DNA of 28,858 nt from Hyphomicrobiales bacterium (GTDB lineage: Bacteria; Pseudomonadota; Alphaproteobacteria; Rhizobiales; Beijerinckiaceae), in assembly GCA_015655535.1 (NCBI GenBank), contig JAATEW010000285.1, forward strand, positions 1-28,858, given 5' to 3'. Positions 1 to 10,088 of this stretch are shown piece after piece; positions within the stretch are counted from its first letter, which is position 1, and each line of letters starts with the position of its first letter. The position numbers were made by a program, and so were the translations under genes. The notes under the pieces were generated by a model. That model was not told the DNA's origin. It ran no database searches and was given only the letters and a program-made list of their open reading frames with translations.

Positions 1-1785
<1,785 letters not shown>

Positions 1786-1797
1786 CTGGGGCACCCC

Positions 1798-1830
1798 ATC
1801 CTCTCCCTCCGGGAGAAGGGTTGCCCTACC
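1798..1830. repeat. Short palindromic intergenic element between gltB and the aldolase gene
   Basis: The 257-nt divergent gap 1786-2042 contains a small hairpin, TCTCCC-TCC-GGGAGA, about 1803-1817, followed by AGGGTTGCCC. This composition is common in short dispersed repeats of alphaproteobacteria. The remainder of the gap should hold two divergent promoters, but no convincing -35/-10 pair stands out by eye. Confidence 0.4.
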
Positions 1831-2042
1831 CTAAATGGTCAGTGAGACTGTCCTATCACAGGTGACGATTGCAGATTTGATCCTATTCCACAAGCGGCCT
1901 ATCGGCGAGGCGCCGGGGCCTGGCGGCGGAGCCGAAGCTTTATGTCAGCGGTACCCCTTAAATGCTGCGGGTGCGTCTATATCATCCTTGCCTCGCCCAG
2001 GAAGACGGGTGAGAAACACCTCCGCTATTTGGAATTGGCCGC

Positions 2043-3110
2043 ATGGATTTTACAAGCGACAATACATTCGGGGCGCACCCGAAAATCCTCGACGCGATCG
2101 TCGCTGCGAATTCGGGCCCCGTCGCCTCCTATGGCGCGGATCCCTTCACGCAGGACGCCGCGGCGCGGCTCTGCGAAATTTTCGAGCACGAGGCCTCGGT
2201 CTTTTTCGTCGCGACCGGCACGGCCGCCAATGCCTTGGCGCTTGGTGCGATCTGTCCGCCCTGGGGCGCCGTCTTCTGCCACGAAGATGCGCATATCAGC
2301 GAAGACGAATGCGGCGCGCCGGAGATGTTTACCGCCGGCGCCAAGCTCGTCGGCATTCCGGGCTTTGCCGGCAAGATCTCGCCTGCGGATTTCGAAAAGA
2401 CTTTGGCGTCTTATCCGCGCGGCCAGGTCAAGCAGGTTCAGCCCGCCGTTTTGTCCCTGTCTCAATTGACCGAGGCGGGCACAGCCTACGCTTGCGATGA
2501 CATCGCGCATCTCGCCGGGCTGGCGCATGAGGCGGGGCTCAAGGTCCATATGGACGGCGCACGCTTCGCCAATGCGCTTGTCGCCCAAAATTGCAGCCCC
2601 GCCACCATGAGCTGGCGCGCGGGCATCGATGTGTTGTCGTTCGGCGCGACGAAGAACGGCGCTTTGGCCTGCGAAGCCGTGATCTTTTTCGATTCCGCAA
2701 TGGCTGAGGCTTTCGCCTATCAGCGCAAGCGGTCCGGCCATACGGTCTCGAAGGGCCGTTTCCTCGGCGCGCAAATGCTCGCCTATCTCGACGCGCGCCT
2801 TTGGCTCGACCTCGCCAAGATCGCCAATGGCCACGCGGCGCGGCTCGCGGCGGGTCTTGCCAAAATTCCCGGCGTGCGGCTGCCCTGGATGCCGGATGCC
2901 AATGAGATTTTCGTCATCATTCCGGGCGCGATCGACAAGATGCTGAAGGCGGCTGGAGCCGCCTATTACGAATGGGGCTTGCGCGATTATCCGCCGGAGG
3001 TCATTCCTCCGAGCGAGGGAGAGGTCTTCGTCCGGCTTGTCACCTCTTATGCGACGGCCTCCGCCGATATCGACCGCTTGATCGCAATCGCTCAGGGAAT
3101 TGTCAAGTAA
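2043..3110 (+). CDS. ltaE: Low-specificity L-threonine aldolase-like PLP enzyme
   Basis: The 355-residue protein has the fold-type I PLP features of the beta-eliminating lyase/threonine aldolase family, which cleaves L-threonine or L-allo-threonine to glycine and acetaldehyde in the cytoplasm. Visible landmarks are TSDNTFGAHP at the N-terminus, the loop ATGTAANALAL (57-67), His80 likely stacking on the PLP ring, HMDGARFANAL (169-179) with the ring-nitrogen Asp171, and the Schiff-base Lys204 in SFGATKNGAL. Length is normal for the family (about 340-355). ATG 2043 is the first Met of the conserved N-terminus; the upstream TTGGA is a weak ribosome site. It stands alone, divergent from gltB. Phenylserine aldolase or a related beta-hydroxy-amino-acid aldolase is possible; substrate cannot be read from sequence. 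Confidence 0.92.
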   Translation: MDFTSDNTFGAHPKILDAIVAANSGPVASYGADPFTQDAAARLCEIFEHEASVFFVATGTAANALALGAICPPWGAVFCHEDAHISEDECGAPEMFTAGAKLVGIPGFAGKISPADFEKTLASYPRGQVKQVQPAVLSLSQLTEAGTAYACDDIAHLAGLAHEAGLKVHMDGARFANALVAQNCSPATMSWRAGIDVLSFGATKNGALACEAVIFFDSAMAEAFAYQRKRSGHTVSKGRFLGAQMLAYLDARLWLDLAKIANGHAARLAAGLAKIPGVRLPWMPDANEIFVIIPGAIDKMLKAAGAAYYEWGLRDYPPEVIPPSEGEVFVRLVTSYATASADIDRLIAIAQGIVK

Positions 3111-3233
3111 AGCGAATTGCCAAGTAGAGCGGCTTGGTACCGCCTTATTCCGACCGACTTTTACCTCGATCTTCGCGCAAGCTGCGTAGAATAAAATGCG
3201 TGGAAATACGTTGGAAAAGTGCGGAGGCCTCTG

Positions 3234-4256
3234 ATGAAGCCGGTCAAACCGAGTGATGTCTTGAGCCGGTTCAAGCTGAAGCGCGCAGTAAGCCTAGCGG
3301 CTCTGGGCCTTCTGCTTTTTCCGCTTTCGGCGCAGGCGCAATATTACGGGCGCGGATACGGGCCTTACGTCGTTTCCCCTTATGGCGGTTATGATGGCGG
3401 CGGCCGTTATGTCGTTCCTCCTGATGGGGGACCGCCGCCGCCAGGTCCCTATGGCGGGCCTTACGGCGGTCCGCCGCTCTATGGTCCTTACGATGCGGGG
3501 CCCGGTGGCCCGCCGCCCGGTCCGGCTTACGGCGAATATGCACCGCCGCCGCGTCCCGGCCCTCGTCCATCGCCTTACGACGGTCCGCCGGGTCTGCCTT
3601 CCGGCCAGCGCGGCCCATCCGCTTCGCCGCCAGGCCCCGGTCCAAGCGGTGGCCCAGGTGGCGCCGGCCCCGTGTCGCTCGACATGATCCAGGGCCGGAT
3701 CAAGGCGGCGGGTTACAGGCTGATCGCGCCGCCGCGCCAGAAGGGCAATATTTATCTGGCCGAGGTCGAAGACTCGAAGTCGGTGCGCCATCGGCTGGTC
3801 TATGACGCCAATGACGGGCATCTCATCCAGAACACGCCATTGGGTCCGGTGAAAAAAACCGGTGGGCCCGGCGGGCCTTTGCCCTCCGAGCAGAGCAAAG
3901 CACCTGGAGGGGCCGGACCTACTGGCGGCGAGCCTGCCGATCAGGCCAAAAGTGTGCCACCCTCGACGCCGGCGCCACCGCCTCCAGCGCCGCATGGGGA
4001 CGAACCGCCACCGCCTGCCGCTGTGGACCCAGTTCCTGCGCCGCGTTCCGAGTTGACGGATAGACCGCCGCGCATGGCCGAAGAAGATTCGCCGAAACCA
4101 ACGCCCATTTCGATCGCGATTCCTTATCCGGATTCGATTTCTTTCCCATTTCCATTCACGAGAACACCAAATTGCAGGGCTCAAGATTTTATTGTGATCG
4201 ATCCTCTTTGGTACCTCAGGGAACTAGCTCCAGTTTGTGGAGGTACAACTTTCTAG
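3234..4256 (+). CDS. Exported Pro/Gly-rich protein with a small PepSY-like middle segment
   Basis: 340 residues from ATG 3234, chosen because GGAGG at 3223-3227 sits 6 nt before it; the GTG at 3219 lies ahead of that site. A signal peptide is clear (basic n-region, AALGLLLFPL core, cleavage near AQA-QYY). Next come about 110 residues of PYGG/PPP/GPG low-complexity repeat, then a compact globular segment (roughly 145-205) with LDMIQGRIKAAGYRL, IYLAEVEDS and RHRLVYDANDGHLIQ, which resembles the beta-hairpin of PepSY-type envelope proteins. A second Pro-rich linker follows. The last 50 or so residues change abruptly to aromatic and hydrophobic, which suggests a frameshift or lost stop near 4110-4140. 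Probably periplasmic or surface-exposed; function unknown. The first half also contains long shadow frames, but the signal peptide and ribosome site support this one. Confidence 0.72.
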   Translation: MKPVKPSDVLSRFKLKRAVSLAALGLLLFPLSAQAQYYGRGYGPYVVSPYGGYDGGGRYVVPPDGGPPPPGPYGGPYGGPPLYGPYDAGPGGPPPGPAYGEYAPPPRPGPRPSPYDGPPGLPSGQRGPSASPPGPGPSGGPGGAGPVSLDMIQGRIKAAGYRLIAPPRQKGNIYLAEVEDSKSVRHRLVYDANDGHLIQNTPLGPVKKTGGPGGPLPSEQSKAPGGAGPTGGEPADQAKSVPPSTPAPPPPAPHGDEPPPPAAVDPVPAPRSELTDRPPRMAEEDSPKPTPISIAIPYPDSISFPFPFTRTPNCRAQDFIVIDPLWYLRELAPVCGGTTF

Positions 4257-4261
4257 CTGAC

Positions 4262-4278
4262 GAAACTCAGTGAGTTTC
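4262..4278. repeat. 17-nt near-perfect palindrome after the Pro/Gly-rich gene
   Basis: GAAACTCA-G-TGAGTTTC: 8-bp arms around a single central base, 5 nt after the stop codon at 4254-4256. It could be part of the 3' end of the plus-strand transcript or a protein site. No T-run follows on the plus strand. Confidence 0.5.
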
Positions 4279-4287
4279 CTCGACCGC

Positions 4288-4318
4288 AAAAATAAGGGCG
4301 CCCAAGAGGCGCCCTTAT
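4288..4318 (-). terminator. Rho-independent terminator of the Hsp20 gene
   Basis: A perfect 11-bp stem (ATAAGGGCGCC at 4292-4302 and its complement at 4308-4318) with the 5-nt loop CAAGA. Read on the minus strand it is followed by TTTTTGCGG, a proper U-tract, and it lies 26 nt beyond the Hsp20 stop. It may also stop plus-strand transcription, but no T-run follows in that direction. Confidence 0.85.
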
Positions 4319-4343
4319 CGCTGACATCGCGGGAGATACGCGA

Positions 4344-4817
4344 TTAAGCAGCCTTCTGGGTCTCGACGACCTTTGGGGCAGAGGCGGACTTACCGATCGG
4401 AATTTGGCGCGGCTTCGCAGCTTCCGGAATCTCGCGGACGAGATCGACGTGAAGCAAGCCGTTCTCAAGGCTGGCGCCCGTCACCTGCACATGTTCGGCA
4501 AGCTGGAAGCGGCGCTCGAATGCCCGCGCGGCTATGCCTTGGTAGAGCACTTCCTTGGACGCCGGATCGCCTTCCTTGCGGACTTCCTTCGAACCGCGGA
4601 TGGTCAGGCCATGCTCCTTGGTTTCGATCGAAAGCTCGGCTTCCGAAAAACCCGCGACGGCGACGCTGATGCGATAGGAATTTTCACCTGTCCGCTCGAT
4701 ATTATAGGGCGGATAGGCCGGAACCGTCTCATGGCCGGCGGCCTCGTCGATCATGTTGAAGAGACGATCGAAGCCGATGGTCGAACGGTAAAGCGGGGAA
4801 AGATCGAAGTGACGCAT
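4344..4817 (-). CDS. ibpA: Small heat-shock protein Hsp20, IbpA/HspA type
   Basis: 157 residues. The N-terminus MRHFDLSPLYRSTIGFDRLF closely matches E. coli IbpA as I remember it. It is followed by YPPYNIE and the alpha-crystallin domain (about 35-130), with IRGSKE, YQGIAARAFERRFQL and the closing GLLHVDL motif. A short C-terminal extension carries the IPI anchor (I-x-I). The protein is an ATP-independent holdase that binds unfolding proteins during heat stress. Start ATG 4817 is fixed by AAGGAGG at 4825-4831; a 15-residue upstream extension in frame is non-conserved and lies in the leader. The leader carries a ROSE-type structure, and a strong terminator follows the gene, so it appears to be a single-gene unit. 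Confidence 0.95.
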   Translation of the reverse strand: MRHFDLSPLYRSTIGFDRLFNMIDEAAGHETVPAYPPYNIERTGENSYRISVAVAGFSEAELSIETKEHGLTIRGSKEVRKEGDPASKEVLYQGIAARAFERRFQLAEHVQVTGASLENGLLHVDLVREIPEAAKPRQIPIGKSASAPKVVETQKAA

Positions 4818-4821
4818 TGAA

Positions 4822-4920
4822 TATCCTCCTTCAAGAAGCGACATCGAGCTTGCCATCGACACCCCTCGGGATAGTCTCCGGCGCCTTCAAAGGTGCTGGG
4901 ACTAACCGCGCGATTCAGCA
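4822..4920 (-). promoter_or_regulatory. ROSE-like RNA thermometer in the Hsp20 leader
   Basis: In the minus-strand leader the hallmark UCGCU (complement of 4837-4841) lies just before the ribosome site AGGAGGA (4830-4824). It fits the UYGCU consensus of ROSE elements. The two segments fold as U-A, C-G, bulged G, C-G, U-A, U.G, C-G, U-A around a UGA loop, so the bulged G opposite the Shine-Dalgarno sequence is present. Further upstream the leader can form other small hairpins (CCUU-UG-AAGG near 4892; CCC-GA-GGG near 4866). Inference: heat melts the last hairpin and frees translation. The transcript start is not visible, so the upstream limit is approximate. Confidence 0.7.
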
Positions 4921-5102
4921 ATGCCCCGGTCAATAGAGGCAGACATGATATGATCGCCGTCATCCGACCGGAGATGCATCTCACCGAACCGCGCTTAACC
5001 AGGATTACCGAGGTCAAGCTTGTCTTGCGCGTCCTGTAAGCGGCCCGCGCTCCCCTGAATTTGGGTGGCTTTCGGGCCTTTGCAAGAAGGGTTTTTGAAA
5101 AA

Positions 5103-6071
5103 ATGGAACTCGTTGGTCTGCCCGAAAATCCGGTGCCGCCGGGTGCGATCATGGTGCCGGTTCTGGCCCAGGACGGACTGACCTTGCGGGCTGTGCGCTG
5201 GGTGGGCTCGACGCCGCGCGGGACGATGTTCATCGCGCCTGGACGCGGCGAGTTCATCGAGAAATATTTCGAGGTGATCGAAGAGCTTCTGACCCGCCAC
5301 TTCGACGTCGTCATCATGGATTGGCGTGGTCAGGGCCTGTCGGAGCGGGAACTCGCCAATCCGCACAAGGGCCATATCGACGATTTCCTGATCTATGAAC
5401 GCGACCTCGCGTCCCTTGGCCGGCAGGTGCTTGACGCCTTCTGCCCGAAACCCTGGTTCGCGCTCGGCCATTCCATGGGCGCCTCCATTCTGCTCGCGCA
5501 TGCCCACCATGGCGCCGATCTCTTCGAGCGCCTGGTGCTGACCTCGCCGATGATCGATCTCTACGGCTTACGGTTTCCGCATTTGGCCCGCGCCTTTGCC
5601 GAAGGGCTCGATACGATCGGCCTTGGCGGCGCCTTCATCCCAGGCGGCAGCCGATGGCCGGCCACACGTCATCCGTTCGAGAGCAATGTGCTGACCTCGG
5701 ATCGTGCGCGCTACGCGCGCTATGCGGCGGTCGCTGCTGCGGCGCCGGAATTGACGATCGGCGATCCGACCATCGGCTGGGCCAATGCCGCGTTCCGCCT
5801 CATGCGGCAATTCGAGGAACCCGATTTCGCGCGCCGCACGATGACGCCGATTTTGATTCTGGCAGCCGGCGCCGATCGCGTCGTGAAGACCTCGGCGACG
5901 GAGACTTTCGCGAGCCGGTTGAAGGCGGGGCGCCATCTCACCATTCCCTATGCGCGCCATGATCTCCTATTGGAGAACGATGCGATCCGCGCCCTGATCT
6001 GGGCCGCTTTCGACGCCTTTGTGCCGGGCACGCAGGAAGAGGCGGTCATCGCGGCGGCGAAGCGGGCGTAA
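5103..6071 (+). CDS. Alpha/beta hydrolase, lysophospholipase/monoacylglycerol lipase type
   Basis: 322 residues from ATG 5103; an in-frame TTG at 5061 would add 14 residues. Serine-hydrolase features: oxyanion-loop segment FIAPGRGEFIEKY, strand MDWRGQGLS, nucleophile elbow GHSMGA with Ser124, acid Asp258 in AAGADRVV, and His286 in YARHDLLLEND. This is the PldB/monoglyceride lipase layout (hydrolase_4), acting on lysophospholipids or monoacylglycerols. No signal peptide is evident, so it is probably cytoplasmic or loosely membrane-associated. It stands alone, divergent from Hsp20 and followed by a repeat element. The motif order is complete; the exact substrate is not readable. Confidence 0.88.
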   Translation: MELVGLPENPVPPGAIMVPVLAQDGLTLRAVRWVGSTPRGTMFIAPGRGEFIEKYFEVIEELLTRHFDVVIMDWRGQGLSERELANPHKGHIDDFLIYERDLASLGRQVLDAFCPKPWFALGHSMGASILLAHAHHGADLFERLVLTSPMIDLYGLRFPHLARAFAEGLDTIGLGGAFIPGGSRWPATRHPFESNVLTSDRARYARYAAVAAAAPELTIGDPTIGWANAAFRLMRQFEEPDFARRTMTPILILAAGADRVVKTSATETFASRLKAGRHLTIPYARHDLLLENDAIRALIWAAFDAFVPGTQEEAVIAAAKRA

Positions 6072-6094
6072 GGTGTGACGCTCATCTTGAAGCG

Positions 6095-6204
6095 CGTCAT
6101 GGCCGTGCTTGTCACGGCCATCCACACCGGGACATTGCATGAGTGATGATATATGCAGCGGCAACGTTTCCGCGTGGATGCCCGGCACAAGGCCGGGCAT
6201 GACG
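6095..6204. repeat. Dispersed palindromic repeat, copy 1
   Basis: Two hairpins, GGCCGTG-CTTGT-CACGGCC (6101-6119) and GCCCGGC-ACAAG-GCCGGGC (6180-6198), are near reverse complements of one another and are bracketed by GTCAT...ATCCAC and GTGGAT...ATGAC. The same design occurs at 10894-11002, so it is a dispersed intergenic repeat. It lies between two convergent genes and could also help stop transcription from both. Confidence 0.82.
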
Positions 6205-6223
6205 GCAACATAAGTGCCGGTAA

Positions 6224-9200
6224 CTATTCCGCCGCGAGCGAAACGCTCTCGGGTCCGCGCCGGAACTGTGCGAGAAGATTGGCCTCTTCCGCCTTGGCGG
6301 CGGCGAGGTTCTTCATCTTGACATGGCCATAGCCGCGAATCTGCTCGGGCATTGAAGCCAGGGCGACGGCGATCTCGTGGTTCTCGCGCGTAAGGCCTGC
6401 GAGAAGCTCGGCCAGAAGCAGTTCGTAATCGCGGATCAGAGCGCGTTCGGCCCGGCGCTCTTTCGTAAAGCCAAAAATATCGAAGGGCATTTTCCGCAGG
6501 CCCTTCAGCGCCGTGAGGAGCTTGAAACCCTTCATCATCCAGGGGCCGACCGTGATTTTCTGCGCTTCGCCCTTGGCGTTCCGGCGGGCCAAAAGCGGCG
6601 GCGCGAGATGGAATTCGAGCCGCAAGTCGCCTTCGAACGTCAGCGCGAGATCGCGGGCGAATTCGCCATCCGAGTAAAGCCGCGCGACTTCATATTCATC
6701 CTTCACGGCGAGCAGCTTCGCGAAATTGCGGGCAACCGCTTCCGTCAGCCTTGCATCGCCCGGCAGTTTCGCGCGCTCGACGGCAGCGACATGCGAAACG
6801 AGCGCGAGATAGCGTTGCGCGGTGGCGGCGCCGCCATAGGATTTGAGATAGGAGACGCGGCGCTCGATGATCTCGTCGAGCGTGGTCGCCACCGGCAGAC
6901 TTGCGGGGCTCTGCCGCGCTGTCACGGCGGCATCGACCGCCTTCGGCTCGACGGCATAGCGGCGGCCCCAGGCGAAGGCCGCTTTGTTCAATTCGACGGC
7001 TTCGCCGTTGAGTTCGATCGCCCGCAGGATCGAGGCTTCTTCGAGCGGCACAAGGCCCTGCTGCCAGGCCAGGCCCAGCATCATCATATTGGCGCCGATC
7101 GAATGGCCAAGCAGCGCGGTCGCCATGCGGCTCGCGTCGAAGAAATGCGTACGGCTGCCCCCCGCCTGAGCGATGGAGCGTTTCAGCCGTTCGAAGGGCA
7201 GCGAGAAATCCGCATCCCGCGTGATTTCGCCCGGATAGACCTCGGCCGAATTGATGAGAACGCCCGTCTCGTCCTTGCGCATGGCGGCGAGGATCTTCGT
7301 CGAGCCCGAGATGATGAGGTCGCAGCCGAGAATGAGATCGGCGCTGCCGGCGCCGACGCGGACGGCTTGAATATCGCCGGGCTTGGCCGCGATCTTCACA
7401 TGGCTGAAAACCGCGCCGCCTTTCTGCGCGAGGCCGGCCATATCGATAATGCCGCAGCCTTTGCCTTCGAGATGCGCGGCCATGCCGATAATGGCCCCGA
7501 TCGTCACGACGCCCGTGCCGCCGACGCCCGTGACGAGAATCCCGTAGGGCCTCTCGGTGATGACCGGCTTTTGCGGCGCAGGCAGCGCCGAGGTGATGGA
7601 CGTATCGGGAGACATGGCCTCGACCTTGCGCGGCGTCGCGCCATGCACGGTCACGAAGGCCGGGCAGAAGCCCTCGATACAGGAAAAGTCCTTATTGCAG
7701 CTCGATTGATCGATGACGCGCTTGCGGCCGAATTCGGTTTCGACCGGCTGGACCGCGATGCAATTCGATTTGATGCCGCAATCGCCGCAGCCCTCGCAGA
7801 CGCGCGTGTTGATGAAGACGCGGGCATCGGGATCCGGCTCTTCGCCGCGTTTGCGGCGGCGTCTTTTCTCGGATGCACAGGTCTGATCGTAGATCAGGAC
7901 GGTGGTGCCCTCGGTGGCGGCGAGTTGACGCTGCACTTCGTCGAGTTCCAAGCGCGAATAGATCGACGTGCCGGCGGCCCAAAGCGTCGAGGCCGCGTAT
8001 TTATGCGGCTCGTCGGTGACGATGGCGATCTGCGTCACGCCTTCGGCCGCGACCTGCCGTGCGATCATATCGACGGTGAGGCCGCCCTCGTGACGCTGGC
8101 CGCCGGTCATGGCGACGGCGTCGTTGAACAGGATCTTGAAGGTGATGTTGACCTTGCTCGCGACGGCGAATCGAAGCGCGAGGCTGCCCGAATGATTATA
8201 GGTGCCGTCGCCGAGATTCTGGAACACATGCGGACGCTTGGAAAACGGCGCTTCGCCGATCCAATTGGCGCCTTCGCCGCCCATCTGCGTATAGCCTTCG
8301 GTGGCGCGGTCCATGGATTGCGCCATGTAATGGCAGCCGATGCCCGCATAGGCGCGCATGCCGTCGGGCACTTGCGTCGACGTATTATGCGGGCAGCCGG
8401 CGCAGAAATACGGCGTCCGCGACGCGATATCCTGCTGGCTCGCCAAACGCGTCTGCGCGGCTTCGAGCTGCCGCACGCGGCGCTCGAGATCGGCGTCCGG
8501 CGAATATTTTAAAAGCCGCGAGCCGATGGCGACCGCGATATCTTCGGCGTCGAGCGCGCCGCTGACCGGAAACAGCCAATCGCCGTGTTCGTCTTTCTTG
8601 CCGACCAGAATCGGCTGATCGCTCGTGCCGTAGAGATGTTCGCGCACCTGCATTTCGATCAAGGCGCGCTTTTCTTCGACCACGATGATCGTGTCGAGCC
8701 CGCGCGCGAAATCGCGCAAGCCTTTGGGTTCGAGCGGCCAGACGCAGCCGATCTTATAGAGGCGCAGGCCGAGATCATTGGCCTTGATCTCGTCAATGCC
8801 GAGATCGTCGAGCGCCTGACGCACGTCGAGATAGGACTTGCCCGCCGTGATCACGCCGACGCGGGCGCGCGGGCCGCCCGAGAGAATGATGCGGTTCAGC
8901 CGGTTGACGCGCAGCCAGGCAAGCATGGCATCATGCTTTCCGGTCTGCAGTCGGATTTCCTGATCGAGCACGCCGTCGCGCGCCCTTATGTTGAGACCGT
9001 CCCGCGGCAAAGCCAGATCGGTCGGCACGATCGGCATGAAGCGCCCGAAGGAAGCGTCGATCGAGGCTGTCGATTCGACCGTGTCCTTCACGCATTTGAG
9101 CCCGACCCACGCGCTGGCGTAGCGGCTCAGCGCAAAGCCGAGAAGGCCGTAGTCGAGAATCTCCTGCACGCCCGCGGGCGACAGGATCGGCATCATCACA

Positions 9201-9730
9201 TCGACGAAGGTGAATTCGGACTGGTGCGCCGTGGTCGATGATTCGGCCGTATGGTCATCGCCCATCAGGGCGAGCACGCCGCCATGTTTCGACGTGCCTG
9301 CGAGATTGGCGTGGCGGAAGACGTCGCCGGAGCGGTCGACGCCGGGGCCCTTGCCGTACCAGAGGCCGAAGACGCCGTCGAATCGGCCTTCGCCACGCAT
9401 CTCGGCCTGCTGCGCGCCCCAGACCGCGGTCGCGGCGAGGTCTTCGTTGAGGCCCGGTTGAAACAGAATATCGCGGGCTTCGAGCTGCTTTTTCGCGCGC
9501 TGGAGATTGAGATCGAGGCCGCCCAAGGGCGAGCCGCGATAGCCCGACACGAAGCCCGCCGTCTTCAGCCCGGCACGGCGGTCGAGTTCCGCCTGCATGA
9601 GCAAAAGCCGGACGACCGTCTGCGCGCCGGAGACGAAAATGCGCTGCTTGGCGAGATCGTATTTGTCGCCGAGCGAGACGGAGGCGAGGCCTTCGACGAT
9701 GTCGATTGGTCTGACGACCGCGTCCGTCAT
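6224..9730 (-). CDS. Fused indolepyruvate ferredoxin oxidoreductase (IorA-IorB type)
   Basis: 1168 residues. The enzyme oxidatively decarboxylates aryl pyruvates (indolepyruvate, phenylpyruvate) from aromatic amino-acid transamination to aryl-acetyl-CoA, passing electrons to ferredoxin. Domains in order: pyruvate-ferredoxin oxidoreductase-like N-terminus with FVSGYRGSPLGGLD and GDDHTAESSTTAHQSE; a TPP-binding domain at about 440-600 with FCAGCPHN and NLGDGTYNHSG; a Cys cluster CEGCGDCGIKSNC near 643-655 plus CNKDFSCIEGFCP, probably Fe-S ligands; then the IorB-like gamma domain beginning at about 735 with TGVGGTGVVTIG. The all-in-one length matches the fused proteobacterial form rather than the two-gene archaeal one. 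ATG 9730 precedes a conserved-looking N-terminus. No adjacent regulator or transporter was seen. Confidence 0.94.
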   Translation of the reverse strand: MTDAVVRPIDIVEGLASVSLGDKYDLAKQRIFVSGAQTVVRLLLMQAELDRRAGLKTAGFVSGYRGSPLGGLDLNLQRAKKQLEARDILFQPGLNEDLAATAVWGAQQAEMRGEGRFDGVFGLWYGKGPGVDRSGDVFRHANLAGTSKHGGVLALMGDDHTAESSTTAHQSEFTFVDVMMPILSPAGVQEILDYGLLGFALSRYASAWVGLKCVKDTVESTASIDASFGRFMPIVPTDLALPRDGLNIRARDGVLDQEIRLQTGKHDAMLAWLRVNRLNRIILSGGPRARVGVITAGKSYLDVRQALDDLGIDEIKANDLGLRLYKIGCVWPLEPKGLRDFARGLDTIIVVEEKRALIEMQVREHLYGTSDQPILVGKKDEHGDWLFPVSGALDAEDIAVAIGSRLLKYSPDADLERRVRQLEAAQTRLASQQDIASRTPYFCAGCPHNTSTQVPDGMRAYAGIGCHYMAQSMDRATEGYTQMGGEGANWIGEAPFSKRPHVFQNLGDGTYNHSGSLALRFAVASKVNITFKILFNDAVAMTGGQRHEGGLTVDMIARQVAAEGVTQIAIVTDEPHKYAASTLWAAGTSIYSRLELDEVQRQLAATEGTTVLIYDQTCASEKRRRRKRGEEPDPDARVFINTRVCEGCGDCGIKSNCIAVQPVETEFGRKRVIDQSSCNKDFSCIEGFCPAFVTVHGATPRKVEAMSPDTSITSALPAPQKPVITERPYGILVTGVGGTGVVTIGAIIGMAAHLEGKGCGIIDMAGLAQKGGAVFSHVKIAAKPGDIQAVRVGAGSADLILGCDLIISGSTKILAAMRKDETGVLINSAEVYPGEITRDADFSLPFERLKRSIAQAGGSRTHFFDASRMATALLGHSIGANMMMLGLAWQQGLVPLEEASILRAIELNGEAVELNKAAFAWGRRYAVEPKAVDAAVTARQSPASLPVATTLDEIIERRVSYLKSYGGAATAQRYLALVSHVAAVERAKLPGDARLTEAVARNFAKLLAVKDEYEVARLYSDGEFARDLALTFEGDLRLEFHLAPPLLARRNAKGEAQKITVGPWMMKGFKLLTALKGLRKMPFDIFGFTKERRAERALIRDYELLLAELLAGLTRENHEIAVALASMPEQIRGYGHVKMKNLAAAKAEEANLLAQFRRGPESVSLAAE

Positions 9731-10088
9731 CCTGGTCCCCCTGCCGTGCCAGGGCGCCGTCTTGGCCGCGCCCGCTTTAGAAGCATGGTTTGGTCGTGGT
9801 CACTTGGCACTGCCATTTTGATAGGCGGTCGGCCGTTTGGGATCAACCCCGTCATTTCCAAGTATAATCACCCGCATTCGCAGCGTATAGGAGGCGCGGC
9901 GGCGATTGCCCCGGCCTCTCGCCATGGAATGGTGGAGCGCCGGATAAATTGCAGTGCAATTCCCCTGTTTAAGATGCTTTTGAAGGGGGCGCCGCCTCGC
10001 TTTGGCCAGACTTCCTTCGCTTATAAATCAATCTCTTGATCGAAAACTCCTTTCGGGCGAGAGGGTTTGAAAGAAAGGGTAAGATTTC
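9731..10088. promoter_or_regulatory. Divergent 358-nt gap with a TTGCA palindrome (operator candidate)
   Basis: No gene is visible here. The clearest structure is AATTGCA-G-TGCAATT at 9947-9961, a perfect 15-nt palindrome about 130 nt before the DUF1007 start. TGCA-containing palindromes of this kind are known for Fur/Mur-family metal regulators in alphaproteobacteria, and the gene that follows belongs to a metal-export pair. The link to a Fur-family protein is inference only. No convincing sigma-70 promoter was found by eye. Confidence 0.45.

Noticed and set aside
5000..5030. CTTGACC on the minus strand as an RpoH -35 box for Hsp20
   Set aside because: No CYTATnT-type -10 follows at 16-18 nt, so no promoter was annotated.
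6377..8512. A 711-codon open frame on the plus strand opposite the indolepyruvate oxidoreductase gene
   Set aside because: It is rich in Arg, Asp and His with no domain pattern, and lies wholly antisense to a gene with complete Fe-S and TPP motifs. Long antisense frames are expected in GC-rich DNA.
9800..9830. TTGGCACTGCCATTTTGAT as a sigma-54 promoter
   Set aside because: The -24 GG is present, but the required GC at -12 is not.
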